A stretch of DNA of 64,000 bases from Umbilicaria muhlenbergii (GCA_000611775.1 KK106986.1:1178001-1242000); one strand, 5' to 3'. Counted from the first letter of the stretch, positions 23,902 to 35,562 are shown. Translations and numbers: made by a program. Notes: generated by a model from the letters alone, not told the origin.

Positions 23902-24850
23902 GGAGTGGAGTGCAAGCGGAGGGAGGGATGGGGTCGAAGGTTATAGTAGATTGGGGGTCGGAGTGGGAAGGGCTGTGACGGAGGCTTCCAATAGGTTTAG
24001 TGTAGGTTAAGCTGCCCAGGTGAATGCGACGGAGCGCAGATTGGCGGACAAGGGCACACGCACGCCCGTCTTCACCGTTCCACACGAGGACGGGCCCTAG
24101 TCCCATTCGCGACCCTGGATCTGGCTCTGCCTCTGGGATGCCGGTCCTGGCTCCGTCTAGTCGGGAAACGAAGCGGAAGGCGAGCAGACGTGCGAAGGCG
24201 TCTTGTTTGGCGGTGGGGACCGGGGGGATGGGCGAGGGGTGAGTGGTGAGCCATAGCTGGCTGGCCCCGGTGCCACTTCTGCCATGGGCTCATCCGGTAC
24301 CTTAGTCCTTCGCCTTCGCCTTAGCCTCAGCCCGAATCCGTCTCTGTTTACGCGCAAGTCACACTCGTGCCACTGCAAGTGCAGCACTGCAGCACTGCAG
24401 CATTGCAGCCAGAAGCCAGCGCCACACTTGATGGCACTAAGGCGGCCCCAGCATGCCTGCATCAACTACCTTAAGCGACTCATGATCCAAAGCTTGCCCC
24501 CTAATCCACCCTCGCACCCCCGTAACATAAGGGAACGTTGACTTTGCAAGGTGATCGGAGTAGGGCCCTGTCGTCTTCGGACTGACTTCCTTTGAGTCGT
24601 CACCCGGTCGCACTCTGGCAACTTCTCTCGTTCGTTGCCTCTCACTGAGCAGTGCCGCTACCGTTGGACCAAGAGAGACTACCATTCCCTCATTCTGCGG
24701 GAAATGAGGCGTTCGAACTCAAAGCCCCTCCCTACCAAATCAAACGACACCAAGCAAAGCGAATCATCCCCAACTGCCGAAACGGAACGATCCTACAGGG
24801 CACTTACTCCGATAGCTTGAACTTGGTACCCAAACTAATCGCAAAGCCAA

Positions 24851-24968
24851 GTAGCCACACCACCCCGACTATGGTGAAGCCTCAGTGGCTCACCACCGCC
24901 GATCGCGATCAGCATGGCTAGATGTAGAAGCGGTGAGCCACAAAGTATGACTCCATAGTCCATGCTAC
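24851..24968. repeat. Imperfect 118-bp palindrome
   Basis: Nested inverted matches: GTAGC at 24851-24855 with GCTAC at 24964-24968; GACTATGG at 24867-24874 with CCATAGTC at 24953-24960; GTGGCTCACC at 24885-24894 with GGTGAGCCAC at 24932-24941. A perfect palindrome GATCGCGATC lies near the centre (24901-24910). The arms are nearly equidistant, so a cruciform or hairpin can form. Confidence 0.75.
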
Positions 24969-25770
24969 GACCAATGCCAATAATAACCAACGATCTGCTC
25001 TCCTTTAACGCGATAAGCAGCTAGCAACTACGTTCCGCAAGACTGGATGGGTACAGTTTGTACTCCCTTCTCGTCCACTTAGCATCTTTCCTCATCGGCA
25101 TCAGCGAAGTATATTCCCTCCATATTCTCTCAGGGACCAGTGGAAACCTAGTCCCGTATCCACAAGCACGCGCCCAAACATCCCAATCTGACAATCTCAT
25201 CTGGCAATCTCCATATTTTCCTGCGGTCGTGATCCCTGGGTGGCCGTCGGCCTTCTGAAAGAGGTAGTCTTGGAGGGCCAAGCGAGATGAGACGACGGTA
25301 AAAGCAGCGAGCGGAACACTCCTGTCATCTCCTCTTTGCGCCGTTGTCACCCAAGTGCTCATTTACAAACCCATGAACCTTTTTCATCGCGGCTTCACTC
25401 GGCGCATGGTGATACGGCCAATGGCTACTCGAACTGTGGCTCTCTGAATGCAATTCTGCAAACCCGCAATCCCTGCCGATCCAAAGTGACAACGCGCCCG
25501 AGCCCGAGCGGCTGGACGCTGTGATCGACAAAGGGAACGGTGGAAGCGGTATAGTTGTTGACGATCAGGCCTTGCACTGCCACACCGCGTTCGCTCGTCA
25601 TGTGGCCCACAAGTGCTCCATGCCTTTTTTCGAGAAGATCTCAGTCACACGTGTGCCGGCGCCACACCTTGACCGAATTTAGGGTGATTCAAGCCACACA
25701 TCATTGAAAAACTCTGTATCAGCCACTGTGGCTAGACCTGGTTGTGGCTAAATATGTGTGGCGGTGCATG
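24851..25770. mobile_element. Possible degraded non-autonomous DNA transposon
   Basis: The left side carries AGCCACA and CAGTGGCT motifs. The right side (25713-25760) carries the same motifs in the opposite orientation (CCACTGTGGCTA, TTGTGGCTAAA, GTGTGGCGGTG). Clustered short subterminal repeats in opposite orientation are typical of hAT-like elements. There is no transposase frame, no clean terminal inverted repeat and no target-site duplication that I can define, so ends and family are tentative. Confidence 0.25.
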
Positions 25771-27918
25771 CCCTAACCGCGTGGCCTTCGTCGTGAACTC
25801 GTAACACGCCGATCATGACGAATATTGGGAGAGTTCTACTACACTCTAGACCTTGCGCTGTTGAATTCGTAGTGTCCGAGTATCCTAGTAGGCCCTGGTA
25901 TGTCGTAATCTGCGACCTGCCCAATGATTCCGTCGCCAATGCTCCCGGCGGGGCATCTCGAGACGGATACCATGCTCCTCCTCTTCATGACACTCAATTA
26001 TCTTAAATAGTAGTAGTCTTGTAGTCATGGTCGGTGGCAAAGAGCAGCGTTGTATGCCACTGTAGCATCAAGACCGCCGATTGGGGCTCGAACCTTCTAA
26101 CGCGGTTCCTTCCAGCTTCCTATCCGAGGGCAGCATACTCTGAAGCCTTCGACCTGAGAGGGATTTCTAGAGCCTCTGTTGACTACCAGCAAAAGTACGC
26201 GACAGCGGACCACCATTCCTATGTTTTGGTATCTCAAGCTTATCGAGTACTAGACACCAACGAAGAAAGGCACGGATTCCTAGGGCTGGTGATAAGACCT
26301 TCCCAGCATCGCCGAGATATCGCGGTCTCAAGTGGGCATAGAAATCGGCGCCAGTACCGTACAAGTGGCATTGGGGCAGGCCTGCTAAGGACGGAATGAT
26401 ACTGCTCCTATACCCAGGTATTCGAAGACTCGCCAAGCTCAGAACTCAAGTGACAGTAAGGGAGGCTGATCTTGAGGTATAGTACAGACGTAGGGAATCT
26501 CCTCTATACCAGGGCCTAGATGACAACCGTCTAGATATCTCCACCTCAGGCTAGAGAACGCAAGTAGATTCTAACCGACCATGACGCCAGTCGAACAAGC
26601 AGTAACACGAAATCGTAACACCCATGGCCATCCATTTCCCCGGGAGGGCTGGCTACGGTCTACCCTCGCAGGACCTCCGAGCATTCTCAATCATGAGAAC
26701 ACGGCGACACAGTACTCTGACAGCACGTCCACAATATGCTAAGAAGATACTAGTTAACCCTGGCACAAATTGTGCTTAGGGACTCAGTCGCTAGGAACCA
26801 GAAAAACGAAGAGCTTCCTGCCACACAGGAATCGAGGGGATTCAAACCGGTAAATCAGGAATATCTTGTACCACTGAGGGGCGACCACAGTCCGTTACTG
26901 CGTGGAGGACAAGCCCATGGAAGATGGTGCACCTTTACACCGTAGTCCCTCTCGAGGGTCTCGGATACAGCATGTTCAGAAGGCTACAGGATCAAAATAC
27001 AGAGAGACTTAGATAGACCTCATCACAGAAAAGCCAAAGAGCTGTAGGTCCCATGTTCGGATTCTCATAATATTCTGTGGCAAGACACTAGAATGACACT
27101 CGCGAAAGCAGTATGAGTTTACGGAAACGTGTGATCTCATGATCACCGCATGGACCCGTCTCTATATGGGATATAACGAGGGCATCCATGACCCCCGGAG
27201 GTCAGTTTTATCCGCTTTCGTCGGCCGCAATAAGGTTGAACTTGTGGTAGATGGGTACCAAACAGCCGGAAGGTCTCTCACTACTCGGTGAGTGCAAAGA
27301 ACGATGATGAGGGACCAGAAGTCTCTCGTACGACACACTACACGAAGCAGACGGCAGTACAGTCTGGTGTATTTTGAGGTACAAAGACGTACATGCCCGT
27401 CAGTGTCATGCGATGTCGGGGAAAGAGGATATGCAGACATTATGGGGATTCCCAACATCAATCGAGGCGTATTGGACCAGAGCTAGACAGACCATCTTGT
27501 AACGACAATTACTGTATGTCCTGACAATTCAAAAGGGCCATGGTTCATGGGGAGGTCTCTCGGATCCCGGCCTTAACCTTGTGAGCCGATCTCGTGCTTC
27601 ATTGATTGGCGAAGGAACGTCAGTCTGCTTCTAGCGGGACTCTGGAAGTACTTCCCTGAATGCATAGATTGATCTGCTTCAACAAATGCAATTTGTGACT
27701 GTAGAACTAACCACCCGGCCGAGGTTGTCCTGGATTCCTGCTGTTCCATTAAGAACCTCAGAAGAAAGAGAATCGCGTAAAAATTAGCGCGTCTTATCGA
27801 TACCGTTCTCGATGACGAGGACTTCACTAAGTGCTCGGTAGCCGTGCCTCGTAGGCACCGCGACTGTCATTTTCTTTCCCTTCAAGCTACCTATAGACGA
27901 TCCACTCTCTATTTGATC

Positions 27919-29720
27919 ATGGCCTCATCATCTTCAGGTCCGCCGGCAACGAATAGATTCTCAACAGCCTCGTCTACTACCTCCTCCATAGCCTCGAATG
28001 ACGCGGCTCCGATTGTGGCCACCTCGTTATCAGAAAGAGGTACGGATGACAGCTCGAAGCTGAAGACACTTCTGAGCATTCTGAGGAAGTGAGTCCTGGC
28101 CATGTGCTCGGGCTACTTTAGCCCTCAACGCGTACTGCACTAGCAACTCGTTCTAGAAGTCCTCGATCATGTTCGCATGCGCCAGTTGCAGGCTGTGCAC
28201 ACTCACCAAGCTTGATGGTTTGAGCTTGAATACTGAGTCCTTGGATGGAACAGATTCATCGGCGTTACCGACATCGCCGCTGTCAGATTCTCCCTCCCCG
28301 CTCAACTCCTCGAGCCGACGCCCAACCTCGGTATGAACCTAGCTACGGCTCTTGCCCAAAGTTGGTGCTCAAGGCTTATATCACAAGCTAATACCAAGGG
28401 CAGAATACTGGAACTATCTTGACCGACCTGAAACATTCATAAGGTTGCTTCTTTCCACCGGACACTCTGTGGCTATTGTTGACGGCTTTCGTATAGTATC
28501 GGCGACTCTGAGGATCCGCTGGGTCGCATGCTTGCTGTGCTACGATTTTGGTTCTCCAAAGATTTGGTCAGTCCTCTCTAGGACGGTTGAATGGATAGGG
28601 ATGCTCATGGGCTACAACAGAAGTATGTGAAAGGCAAGCCGTGCAAGCCATACAACTCAGTGCTTGGAGAGTTTTTCCGAGTACGTACTTCTCTACACTC
28701 CGAGAAGCGTCGCTAACGTGAGTAAGTGCAACTGGGTTGTAGAGGACACCTTGCCGCCACTAGTCGGTCAAGCCCAAAAGACCTCACTCGTGAACTGTCA
28801 CAGCACTGCGAACAAGCCAGTCAAAGTTTCATATCTTACAGAACAAACCTCGCATCATCCCCCCGTTTCAGCGTTCTTCGTCGACTGCCCGGAAAAAGGC
28901 ATAACAGCTCGAGGTTATGATCAACTCAGTGCAAAGTTCACCGGCACCAGTATTCGTGTGACGCCCGGGAATCATAATCTGGGAATCTTTGTTACGTTGC
29001 AGAATCGCGATAATGAGGAATATCAACTCACGCATCCAGTGGCACATTTGGGCGGCCTCCTGCGAGGGTCACTGTCGATCACTGTGGTAGACACCTGTAC
29101 CGTCACGTGCCCGAAGACAAGGATAAAGGTCATACTTCATTACTTGGAAGAGGGGTGGCTCGGAAAGACACAAAACAAAGTGCACGGTGTTATATATCGA
29201 TACGACCCTGACACCGACAACAGATCACGAATAAAGGATGTACCCGAAAAGGACATCCTAGCAAGAGTGGATGGCTGCTGGCATGACAAAATCTACTACA
29301 CTCTAACAGGGTCAAAGGTGAGAGCCGAACCCAAACTCATGATTGACCAATGCTTAACATTCTTCAAAGGACTCCCTGCTACTCATCGATCTTAATCCCT
29401 TGTTTCAAGTCCCTAAGATCATCCCGCCCATGACAGAGCAGCTACCCAATGAAAGCCGGCGGTTCTGGAAGGACGTCACGCAAGCAATTCTTGACAAGCA
29501 ATATAACCAGGCAACGAAGCTGAAGCAAGAACTTGAAGAGCGGCAACGAGAACAGGCGGCGGCGCGGGAAATGCATAATCAAGAATGGAGGCCGCAGTTC
29601 TTCGTCGAAGTTGTCGCGCCGGCGGGGAAACCCAGCCTGACCGAGGAGGGAGTACTGGCGCTTAGAGGCTTGCATCAAGACAATTTTCATTTGGAAGAGC
29701 ATGGTGTTGTTAGTGCATGA
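27919..29720 (+). CDS. Oxysterol-binding protein-related lipid-transfer protein (OSH/ORP)
   Basis: Lipid exchanger acting at membrane contact sites, 452 aa, ORD domain only. Seven exons: 27919-28088, 28254-28330, 28404-28443, 28497-28566, 28621-28680, 28727-29317, 29370-29720. Signatures: FIGVTDIAAVRFSLPAQLLEP (lid/sterol pocket region), the YNSVLGEFF block (~130) and the ORP fingerprint EQTSHHPPVSAF at ~178-189, whose two His bind PI4P phosphate. The C-terminal LPNESRRFWKDVTQAI, the KLKQELEERQREQAA helix and WRPQFF are like yeast Osh6/Osh7 and animal ORP5/8, which carry phosphatidylserine; that assignment is inference. There is no PH domain, ankyrin repeat or FFAT motif. Six introns are unusually many for this window, and intron 3 (28444-28496) has a weak GTTGCT donor. 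Convergent with the LACTB2-like gene. Confidence 0.9.
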
Positions 29721-30323
29721 GTATTGCGGTCTGCATCATGAAGTCGGGGTTTGTACGCCTGGAGTGCGTCAATTTTTGGATTCTTTTCGTGTCCTGCATC
29801 TAATTAACTTTTTTCCCCATGGGATGGTATCACGGAAAGCTCTGCATGGACTCTGTTACATACGGTGGTAATGGTCTCAGCACCGGCACTCATATACTTA
29901 GACACACTATCTAGAGTCTTCGGAATTCTTATGGAATCTTTTGGGGACCTAAGATCATCCAGTATTGAAAGAGAGACATCCGTTGTGAAACAGATCCGGG
30001 CATATCGCCCTCGTTCTTGAGTGTGATAACTGTACAATCTTCCGAGGTTCGGCGCCACCAGGCTTAATTATCCACGATATCTTATTGAGAATCTTGTTGT
30101 CAAACAAGCCAATATACGCCCCAAGCCTTCAGGCATGGTAGTATTGCTAGTAGCCCTCTTCGCTCGACCATCGATTCCACGCCTCCGTCTGCTCGATCGT
30201 CGCAACCTCACAGCAGACGGGATAGCTATAGCCCAAATTTAAAGATCGAACCATACACCAACCAGACTCTAGTAAAACTCCCAATTCCCGTTCCTCCATA
30301 TCGAACCCCGTAGCTACTCCCGA
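29721..30323. other. Convergent intergenic region
   Basis: 600 bp between the stop codons of the oxysterol-binding and LACTB2-like genes. It should contain both 3' UTRs; no conserved frame seen. Confidence 0.45.
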
Positions 30324-31380
30324 TCACAACGCCGCTTTCCCAGCCAACCGCCACCGCTCCCCCTGCATCTGCACCACCTTCCCCTCCCCCTTCAACTTCC
30401 CCAACACCTGCACCACCCCCCTCTCCGCCGGCTCGTGCAAACTCTCCGGCACATCTCTATAAACAACCTTCACCACCTCCATTGCCGTCTTCCCCCCCAC
30501 CACACCATCCGCAGTATCAGCCGCGCCCACCATCCCCTCCTCCCCCGTCCCCCTCAACACCTGCAATATCTCCCCTTCACGCTGCGCTCGATGATGTATA
30601 TACTCGTCGATCTTGGCGTTCCCGTCCTCGACCACCGCGCCGTGCCCCGGGTACGCGCGGCCGCAGAATTGTTGCTGCATACTTTCGAGACTGGAGAGGT
30701 AGGTGGGCAGGTCTTCGAAGACAGCGGTGCCGTGCCCCAGGACGTTGTCGCCGGTGAAGATTGCATTTTCCTCCTCGAGGATCAGCGCCGTGTGGTCGGT
30801 GGTGTGGCCCGGACAGTGGAACGCCCGCAGGGTGGCTCCGGCTGTGCGGAAGACTTGGCCATGGTGGAGATTGGAGAAGGAGGTGCCGGTGTCGTGGGAG
30901 GAGTTTTTGTGGAGCTGGGCGTGGGGACAGAGGCGCTGGAGGTCGGGGACGCCGCGCGTGTGGTCTGGGTGCCAGTGCGTGAGGAGACAGTGGGTGATGG
31001 TTGCGTTTTGGGAGGTGAGGACGCGGGTGAGGTGGTGGGACCAGTGGGGGAGGCCTTCGCCGGTGTCGATGAGGATGCGTTGGGGGCCGGTGCCGATGAG
31101 GTAGGTGTTTGTACCTGGAGAGTGGGGGGTGGGGTTAGTTTGGGGTGGGATTGGGGGTGTCAGTACGTGGAAGGATCGAGGGTGGCATGCTTGCAGCATG
31201 GGGGATCTACCTTGCAGGGTGAACTACATGCGCATGGTGTGTGATTAGCCTAACGTCCACTTGATTTTGAGAACGCTCTCAGGGATGCAGTTGTACTTTT
31301 CCCGGGTTGCCTCCTAGGATCCTAATTACCAACGGACTCAGCTGCTCGATGTCTTCTAATGGGGGCAGTTTTGTTGCCAT
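30324..31380 (-). CDS. Metallo-beta-lactamase-fold hydrolase, LACTB2-like endoribonuclease family
   Basis: 295 aa from three exons: 31380-31297, a 13-nt microexon 31223-31211, and 31114-30324. The first two exons encode MATKLPPLEDIEQLSPLVIRILGGNPGK and FTLQ, and splicing yields GGNPGKFTLQGTNTYLIG, the expected human LACTB2-like N-terminus. An unspliced reading from 31199 gives an unrelated N-terminus and is rejected. The metal site is HWHPDH at residues 78-83 (HxHxDH), with later ligands in CPGHTTDH, FTGDNVLG and YPGHG. The C-terminal helices (EVVKVVYRDVPESLHEPA) match LACTB2. In animals LACTB2 is a mitochondrial single-strand RNase; related fungal hydrolases also release polyketides, but no polyketide synthase is nearby. 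Base skew flips from C-rich to G-rich across the gene. Confidence 0.9.
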
Positions 31381-31906
31381 TGCGCTCAAAGGTTTCTTGC
31401 AGAGGTGTTTGGATATTATGTGAAGACTTTTGAGGAACATATAGGGCTATATATACACAAGTCCATCGCTGATTGCTGACAACCGCAATGGGAGGATGCG
31501 CGCTTGGTAAGAGTCTTTGGTGGATGAAGGAAGACATGACGTTCATTGGACCTCGGCTCACTTGAGGGCTTGCCAGGGTACCGGTAATCAAGGAGTACAT
31601 GCGAACGAATAAGTATAGAGGCGTATCGAACAAAATACGGACTATCTATCAACCTTCTTTGATACGAGGTGTACTCGGTTGCGGCGTCTATCGGATCGCT
31701 GCCGGCGTACGTATGAACAAACGATGTCCAGACTACCTCACCTAAACACGATGCCAATGGTACGTCTAGAACTCCTACTCCGTCCATCATGTTCGGACTC
31801 GGCGCCAGTCGAGTTCCACCATGCGAAGCCTCCAACGCCCCACAAATGCCGAGTGAACTCCACAAAAGGATTTTCATCATAGCCGCTCCTGACGATCATT
31901 CGTCCT
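31381..31906. other. Intergenic region upstream of the LACTB2-like gene
   Basis: 525 bp holding the LACTB2-like promoter and the 3' end of the J-protein gene. Short frames only. Confidence 0.45.
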
Positions 31907-32845
31907 TCATTCTTTGACGTGACTCTCCGGTGGGGGCAACAGTTTCCGATAGCCTGCATCGGTGGAGTCTGCAATCGCATATCCACTTGCGTCCCTGTTC
32001 CTCAAGAAGCTCTGCATCCTTTCATCTTTGTTCGTAAATGTGTGGGACTCTCTCCGCCGTCGTTGGATATCCTTGCTGCAGTCCTCATGAACAGCCTCGA
32101 TCTGCTCCAAAAATGTCCTGGAATAATCGCCAACCCGTGTAGCCTGCCCTATGCCTGCCAAAGCCGCAAAAATAGCGATCAACGATACAAAGGCACTGTT
32201 CGAAAAGTATAGTGGTTCCTGTTTGCCTTTGGCGTCCCTGCGGTACCACCGTTCCCAGTCCTCCCAGGTTGCGTTCTGGGCTGGCGATGCATTGTCTTGA
32301 AATCCAGACCACCCAGTGCCAGCAGCTTGACTCCAATCGTGCTTCTGTGCTCCTAATTCAGGCTGTCCATTCCAACCGGCACCGTAGCGATCGTATGCGC
32401 CCCGCTTTGCGGGGTCTGACAGGATGTCGTTGGCGGCGACTACAAGCCTGTAGCGCTCCAACCTCACGGCGGGAGATAAGAAATCCGGGCTTGCCGCGTT
32501 CTGCTCTTGGGCTTGTCGGTCTGGATGATAGAGTTTGACGAGCTCGTAAAACCGTCGTTTCGAATAGGGCGCGCCTCTCTTCTGCTGAAAGATCTGGTAG
32601 GGAGTGGGTACCGAAGCCGCAGAAGGTAGATCAGGCCATTGAAGGTTATCCAATTCAGCTTTGGACGACCGCACATCCGCATAGCCTCGCCATTGAGGTC
32701 TCCGTCGACGGCAAGATCTACTTACTGTTCGGTACTCATCAGGTCGAGATGGCGATGGTGACGTAGCCGCACGTGGATGGTGGGGGTTGTAGAAGGATTG
32801 GAGGCTGCCATAGGATGACAACAGCAAGCTGGGCTTCTTGAGCAT
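31907..32845 (-). CDS. J-domain co-chaperone, probably mitochondrial, membrane-anchored
   Basis: 312-aa single-exon protein. The N-terminal ~60 residues are Arg/Ser-rich with almost no acidic residues (one D-E pair), like a mitochondrial presequence. The J-domain follows at ~80-155: TPYQIF start, HPD motif at 107-109 (LYHPDR) and ANDILSDPAKRGAYDRYG at its end. There are no Gly/Phe or zinc-finger regions, so it is a type III J-protein. A hydrophobic segment at ~215-233 (NSAFVSLIAIFAALAGIGQ) suggests a single membrane span, followed by a charged tail. It would stimulate a mitochondrial Hsp70, but the exact yeast counterpart is unclear. Divergent from the unknown gene at 33162 across 316 bp. Confidence 0.8.
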   Translation of the reverse strand: MLKKPSLLLSSYGSLQSFYNPHHPRAATSPSPSRPDEYRTVSRSCRRRRPQWRGYADVRSSKAELDNLQWPDLPSAASVPTPYQIFQQKRGAPYSKRRFYELVKLYHPDRQAQEQNAASPDFLSPAVRLERYRLVVAANDILSDPAKRGAYDRYGAGWNGQPELGAQKHDWSQAAGTGWSGFQDNASPAQNATWEDWERWYRRDAKGKQEPLYFSNSAFVSLIAIFAALAGIGQATRVGDYSRTFLEQIEAVHEDCSKDIQRRRRESHTFTNKDERMQSFLRNRDASGYAIADSTDAGYRKLLPPPESHVKE

Positions 32846-33161
32846 GTCTACGATTACCTAGATCGTCTCCAGTTCCAGCATCAGATAGAAGTCATGAGTT
32901 GAGGGCATTGTGGAGAGGAGGAGAGTAGGGCATGAGGATGAGGCCGAGGTGGAGATGCCAAAATGCACTAGATGCTGCGGCCCGTGGCAGGGAGATTGAA
33001 TTAGCGCGCCACGTTCTGAACGGCGACCCTGACACGCGCTGTAGGGCTGAGGGGTCTATCCGTATGGCTGTGGGGGGACCCGCCACGCTAAGAAGGAAGA
33101 TGTCGGCGATGGTGGACGCTGCTGCGTCCTTTGCCATCGCCGTCGTATTCGCCAGATCAGC
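32846..33161. promoter_or_regulatory. Divergent promoter region, J-protein and unknown gene
   Basis: A 316-bp spacer between divergent starts. No recognisable boxes; it should serve both genes. Confidence 0.4.
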
Positions 33162-34430
33162 ATGTCCCGACTACTCAAGATCAGACCCCGATATGACCAT
33201 GTTCCACGTCCTGGGGCCCACACGAGCAAGGCATTTGACCGCGACTCGGGCCAGGTCTACACGGAAGTCATTGCCAAGGGAGGCCCAATGACGGCAGATT
33301 GGGTATGGAAAACCATTGGCAGCACGAGGGAGGCGGCTACATTCAGGGCACTTGGACCGGGATGCGCGTCGTTGGAAAATATGGCTATCCGTTGTGCTTT
33401 GAAGAACATCCTCGACATTACTGTCGAGAGTCTGGAGGATATTCCTTGGGAGCTCGGTGAGAGACTTTGGCAAAGGATATTCGCCTGGTAAGCCGACTGG
33501 AGTTCTGGGCTCCACGGTCAGTGCTAACACAGCTCTTAATGCAGCAAGCTGGACAGCGTTTACGCGTGGAAAGTATTCGCAGCTGCTTACCCACATGAAG
33601 ACAACTTGACCTTGAAGCGCCGGCACCACGTGATTCTGACGCCAAACATGGCTTTGGCTACCTACGTGGCGCCTATCACATCGCTGTCTTTCAATTGGAT
33701 CACGTTCCTCACCCTTTCTAACGTCACGTGTTCCCGGGCTGACTTGGTCAACATATCCAAGCTCACCAACGTAGGAGCTCTGACAATTGGTAGAGCTGTT
33801 TCAATGGGGGAAACAGGCCTTGATGACAGCATCGTTAGGGCATGGTCTCGAGCTGCTACTGAAGCCGATGCGTTCAGCATGCTACGTATATTGGTCTGCC
33901 GTTCCCAGAAAGAAATCACCCTAAGATCATTCTCCTACTTCAATCAATTTCCTGCTCTAGCTCTCTTCGTCGTCGAAGACTGCAATTTTGGACCGCGGGA
34001 TAAGGAGCAAGCCCGCACTCTCGGCTGGAAGTACAGGACCGGCAAGGATCTCAGTGAGTTTCTCATGGGCGGCGGGCTTAAAGAACACAAGTGGGATTCC
34101 ACAGTGCATGCTTCTTTTCGATGTGGCGGAGCATATGGCATAGAATATCTAACTGCGGAGGGTGTGGAAGCAATCAATTCGCTTCCTGTGCTACACTTGT
34201 CACTGGGTAGTGATCCTCCGGATGCGGCTTTCGATATCCAAACAGATGGGAGAACGCGCTGCTTCGAAAGGGTGTCCCGTCAAACCGCTGTACCGACGGT
34301 CCAAAATACAACTGCTAAACGACCAGTGAGCGAAGCACTCCAAATGAGTGGTCAGCCTAGAAAAAAGCCGACGATTCGATCCTCGAAGCAACAAAGTTTC
34401 GATGATCTTTTATCTGGCTTTAGCAGTTAA
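33162..34430 (+). CDS. Conserved-looking protein of unknown function, possible F-box-like segment
   Basis: 403 aa from exons 33162-33487 and 33545-34430 with a 57-nt GT-AG intron. The splice restores RIFACKLDSVYAWKVF. I do not recognise the family. Residues ~75-125 (CALKNILDITVESLEDIPWELGERLWQRIF...DSVYAWKVFAAAYP) look like a degenerate F-box, with a Leu-x-x-Ile-Pro opening and a helical core. The middle has regularly spaced Leu (SLSFNWITFLTLSNVTC, NISKLTNVGALTIGRA, LRILVCRSQKE, LALFVVEDCNFG) suggesting irregular leucine-rich repeats, as in F-box/LRR proteins. The C-terminus is basic and Ser-rich (KRPVSEALQ...KKPTIRSSKQQSFDDLLSGF). A ubiquitin-ligase substrate receptor is possible but unproven. 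Confidence 0.7.
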
Positions 34431-35562
34431 AGGGCCTATAGACTCCATAGAAAAGCTGTCGCATCACAGCATCCCCGAGCACAACGCTATGAGCAGCGCC
34501 GAGCTGGTGGGACAGGGCATAAACAACAAGCCCTGTCGACGAAACAGTCATTGGGGATTCCACCTATCCGACTGGAGACCCGCTCTCCCTGTCCCCGAAC
34601 GCGTTCGTGTGCATCAGGGTCTCGCAATCTCTACAACCATTTCCTCCATCGGCCTAGGGAGTTCTTGACGCCTGATATTAAAGAGTGCGCATCCTAGCAA
34701 CGTGGGAAGGTTGAAATGAAACGATTTCGCGTCATATCAAGGCGCGAAATTCGGGGACTATCCATCCACTCAGAGACCAAACTCTCAAGCCATCATCGCA
34801 AACCGGCCCATATTACATCCCCGGCCAACTCAACCGAGACCCATGCGTGCTCGAGAAACCACTCCAAGACTTATGGGTAGTGTGAATGAGGTAATAGCAT
34901 CAGAGTCAGGGCTCTTGAGAGAATGAGATTGGGAAGGGGGGAGGGCTCCAGAGTGGACCAGTTGTGGAGCTGAGATTACAATAGAGGCATGGCTGTTTGG
35001 CATTCGTTTATCTCCGGACTGCTGGGAGTCACGGCTCTTTTCTTCGGCTCTTCATGTAGTTTCGTACAATCAAAGCCGACTGGGAATACAGCTTTGTCCA
35101 GGAGTGTGGGGGCATTGATTACTTACTGTCATCATGTCTTTTCATTGGCTTCGTCACTCAAAATCGCAGCCGTAGGGAAAATTACATACACAGTGCTGAA
35201 TTCTCTAACCCTATACAGCTAAAAGTGAATAAGTGGTTCAGAAAAGCCAAGAGGCATCAGGACTGGTAGAAACTGTGAAAATGCTTGCCCTGACGCCACA
35301 ACTCTCAGGAGAAACATGTATAGCTTGATAGTGCAAACCACCGCGTGCGAGCACAGATATCTGGTATTAGATATAGATACAAGTCATCTACCCCTCCCTT
35401 CTACGCCAGCTTCGAAATATTTACAAGCTCCAAGCCGCAACTGCCCACAACCAACAAACACACCACAAGCTTCCCCTGCCGCCGCTTTTCCCCCCAAAGC
35501 CCAAGCCCTGACCCCCACAAAGTCGCAACCACGTCCCCTCTACATCTATGAACAAAGCCAAT
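34431..35562. other. Convergent intergenic region
   Basis: 1.1 kb between the unknown gene and the end of the SLM-like gene. A 77-codon frame at 34989-35222 has a hydrophobic start but no other support, and I do not call it a gene. Otherwise nothing recognisable. Confidence 0.4.

Larger units (their letters stand above)
23902..27918. other. 4-kb gene-poor region, probably partly decayed repeat
   Basis: No open frame here has conserved features. The CP2 gene's promoter and leader occupy roughly the first 500-700 bp. From 24851 there is a palindrome-bearing, possibly transposon-derived stretch. From about 25800 to 27800 the sequence has no long frames, has many stops on both strands, and contains two isolated tRNA B-box-like motifs without tRNA folding. 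The last ~100 bp should hold the oxysterol-binding protein promoter. Confidence 0.5.

Noticed and set aside
26079-26091. Perfect tRNA B-box GGTTCGAGCCC on the minus strand
   Set aside because: No matching A-box, stems or anticodon arm nearby. A chance match is likely.
26838-26880. tRNA-like A-box and B-box on the minus strand (GGTTTGAATCC preceded by CTCAGTGGTAC)
   Set aside because: The boxes are only ~19 nt apart, the T-stem does not pair and no acceptor stem forms. At most it is a decayed tRNA-derived fragment.
30435-31244. 269-codon plus-strand frame opposite the LACTB2-like gene
   Set aside because: Antisense shadow of a biased coding sequence; no family features.
34989-35222. 77-codon frame with a hydrophobic N-terminus, possible small secreted protein
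   Set aside because: No Cys pattern, no cleavage-site context and no other support.
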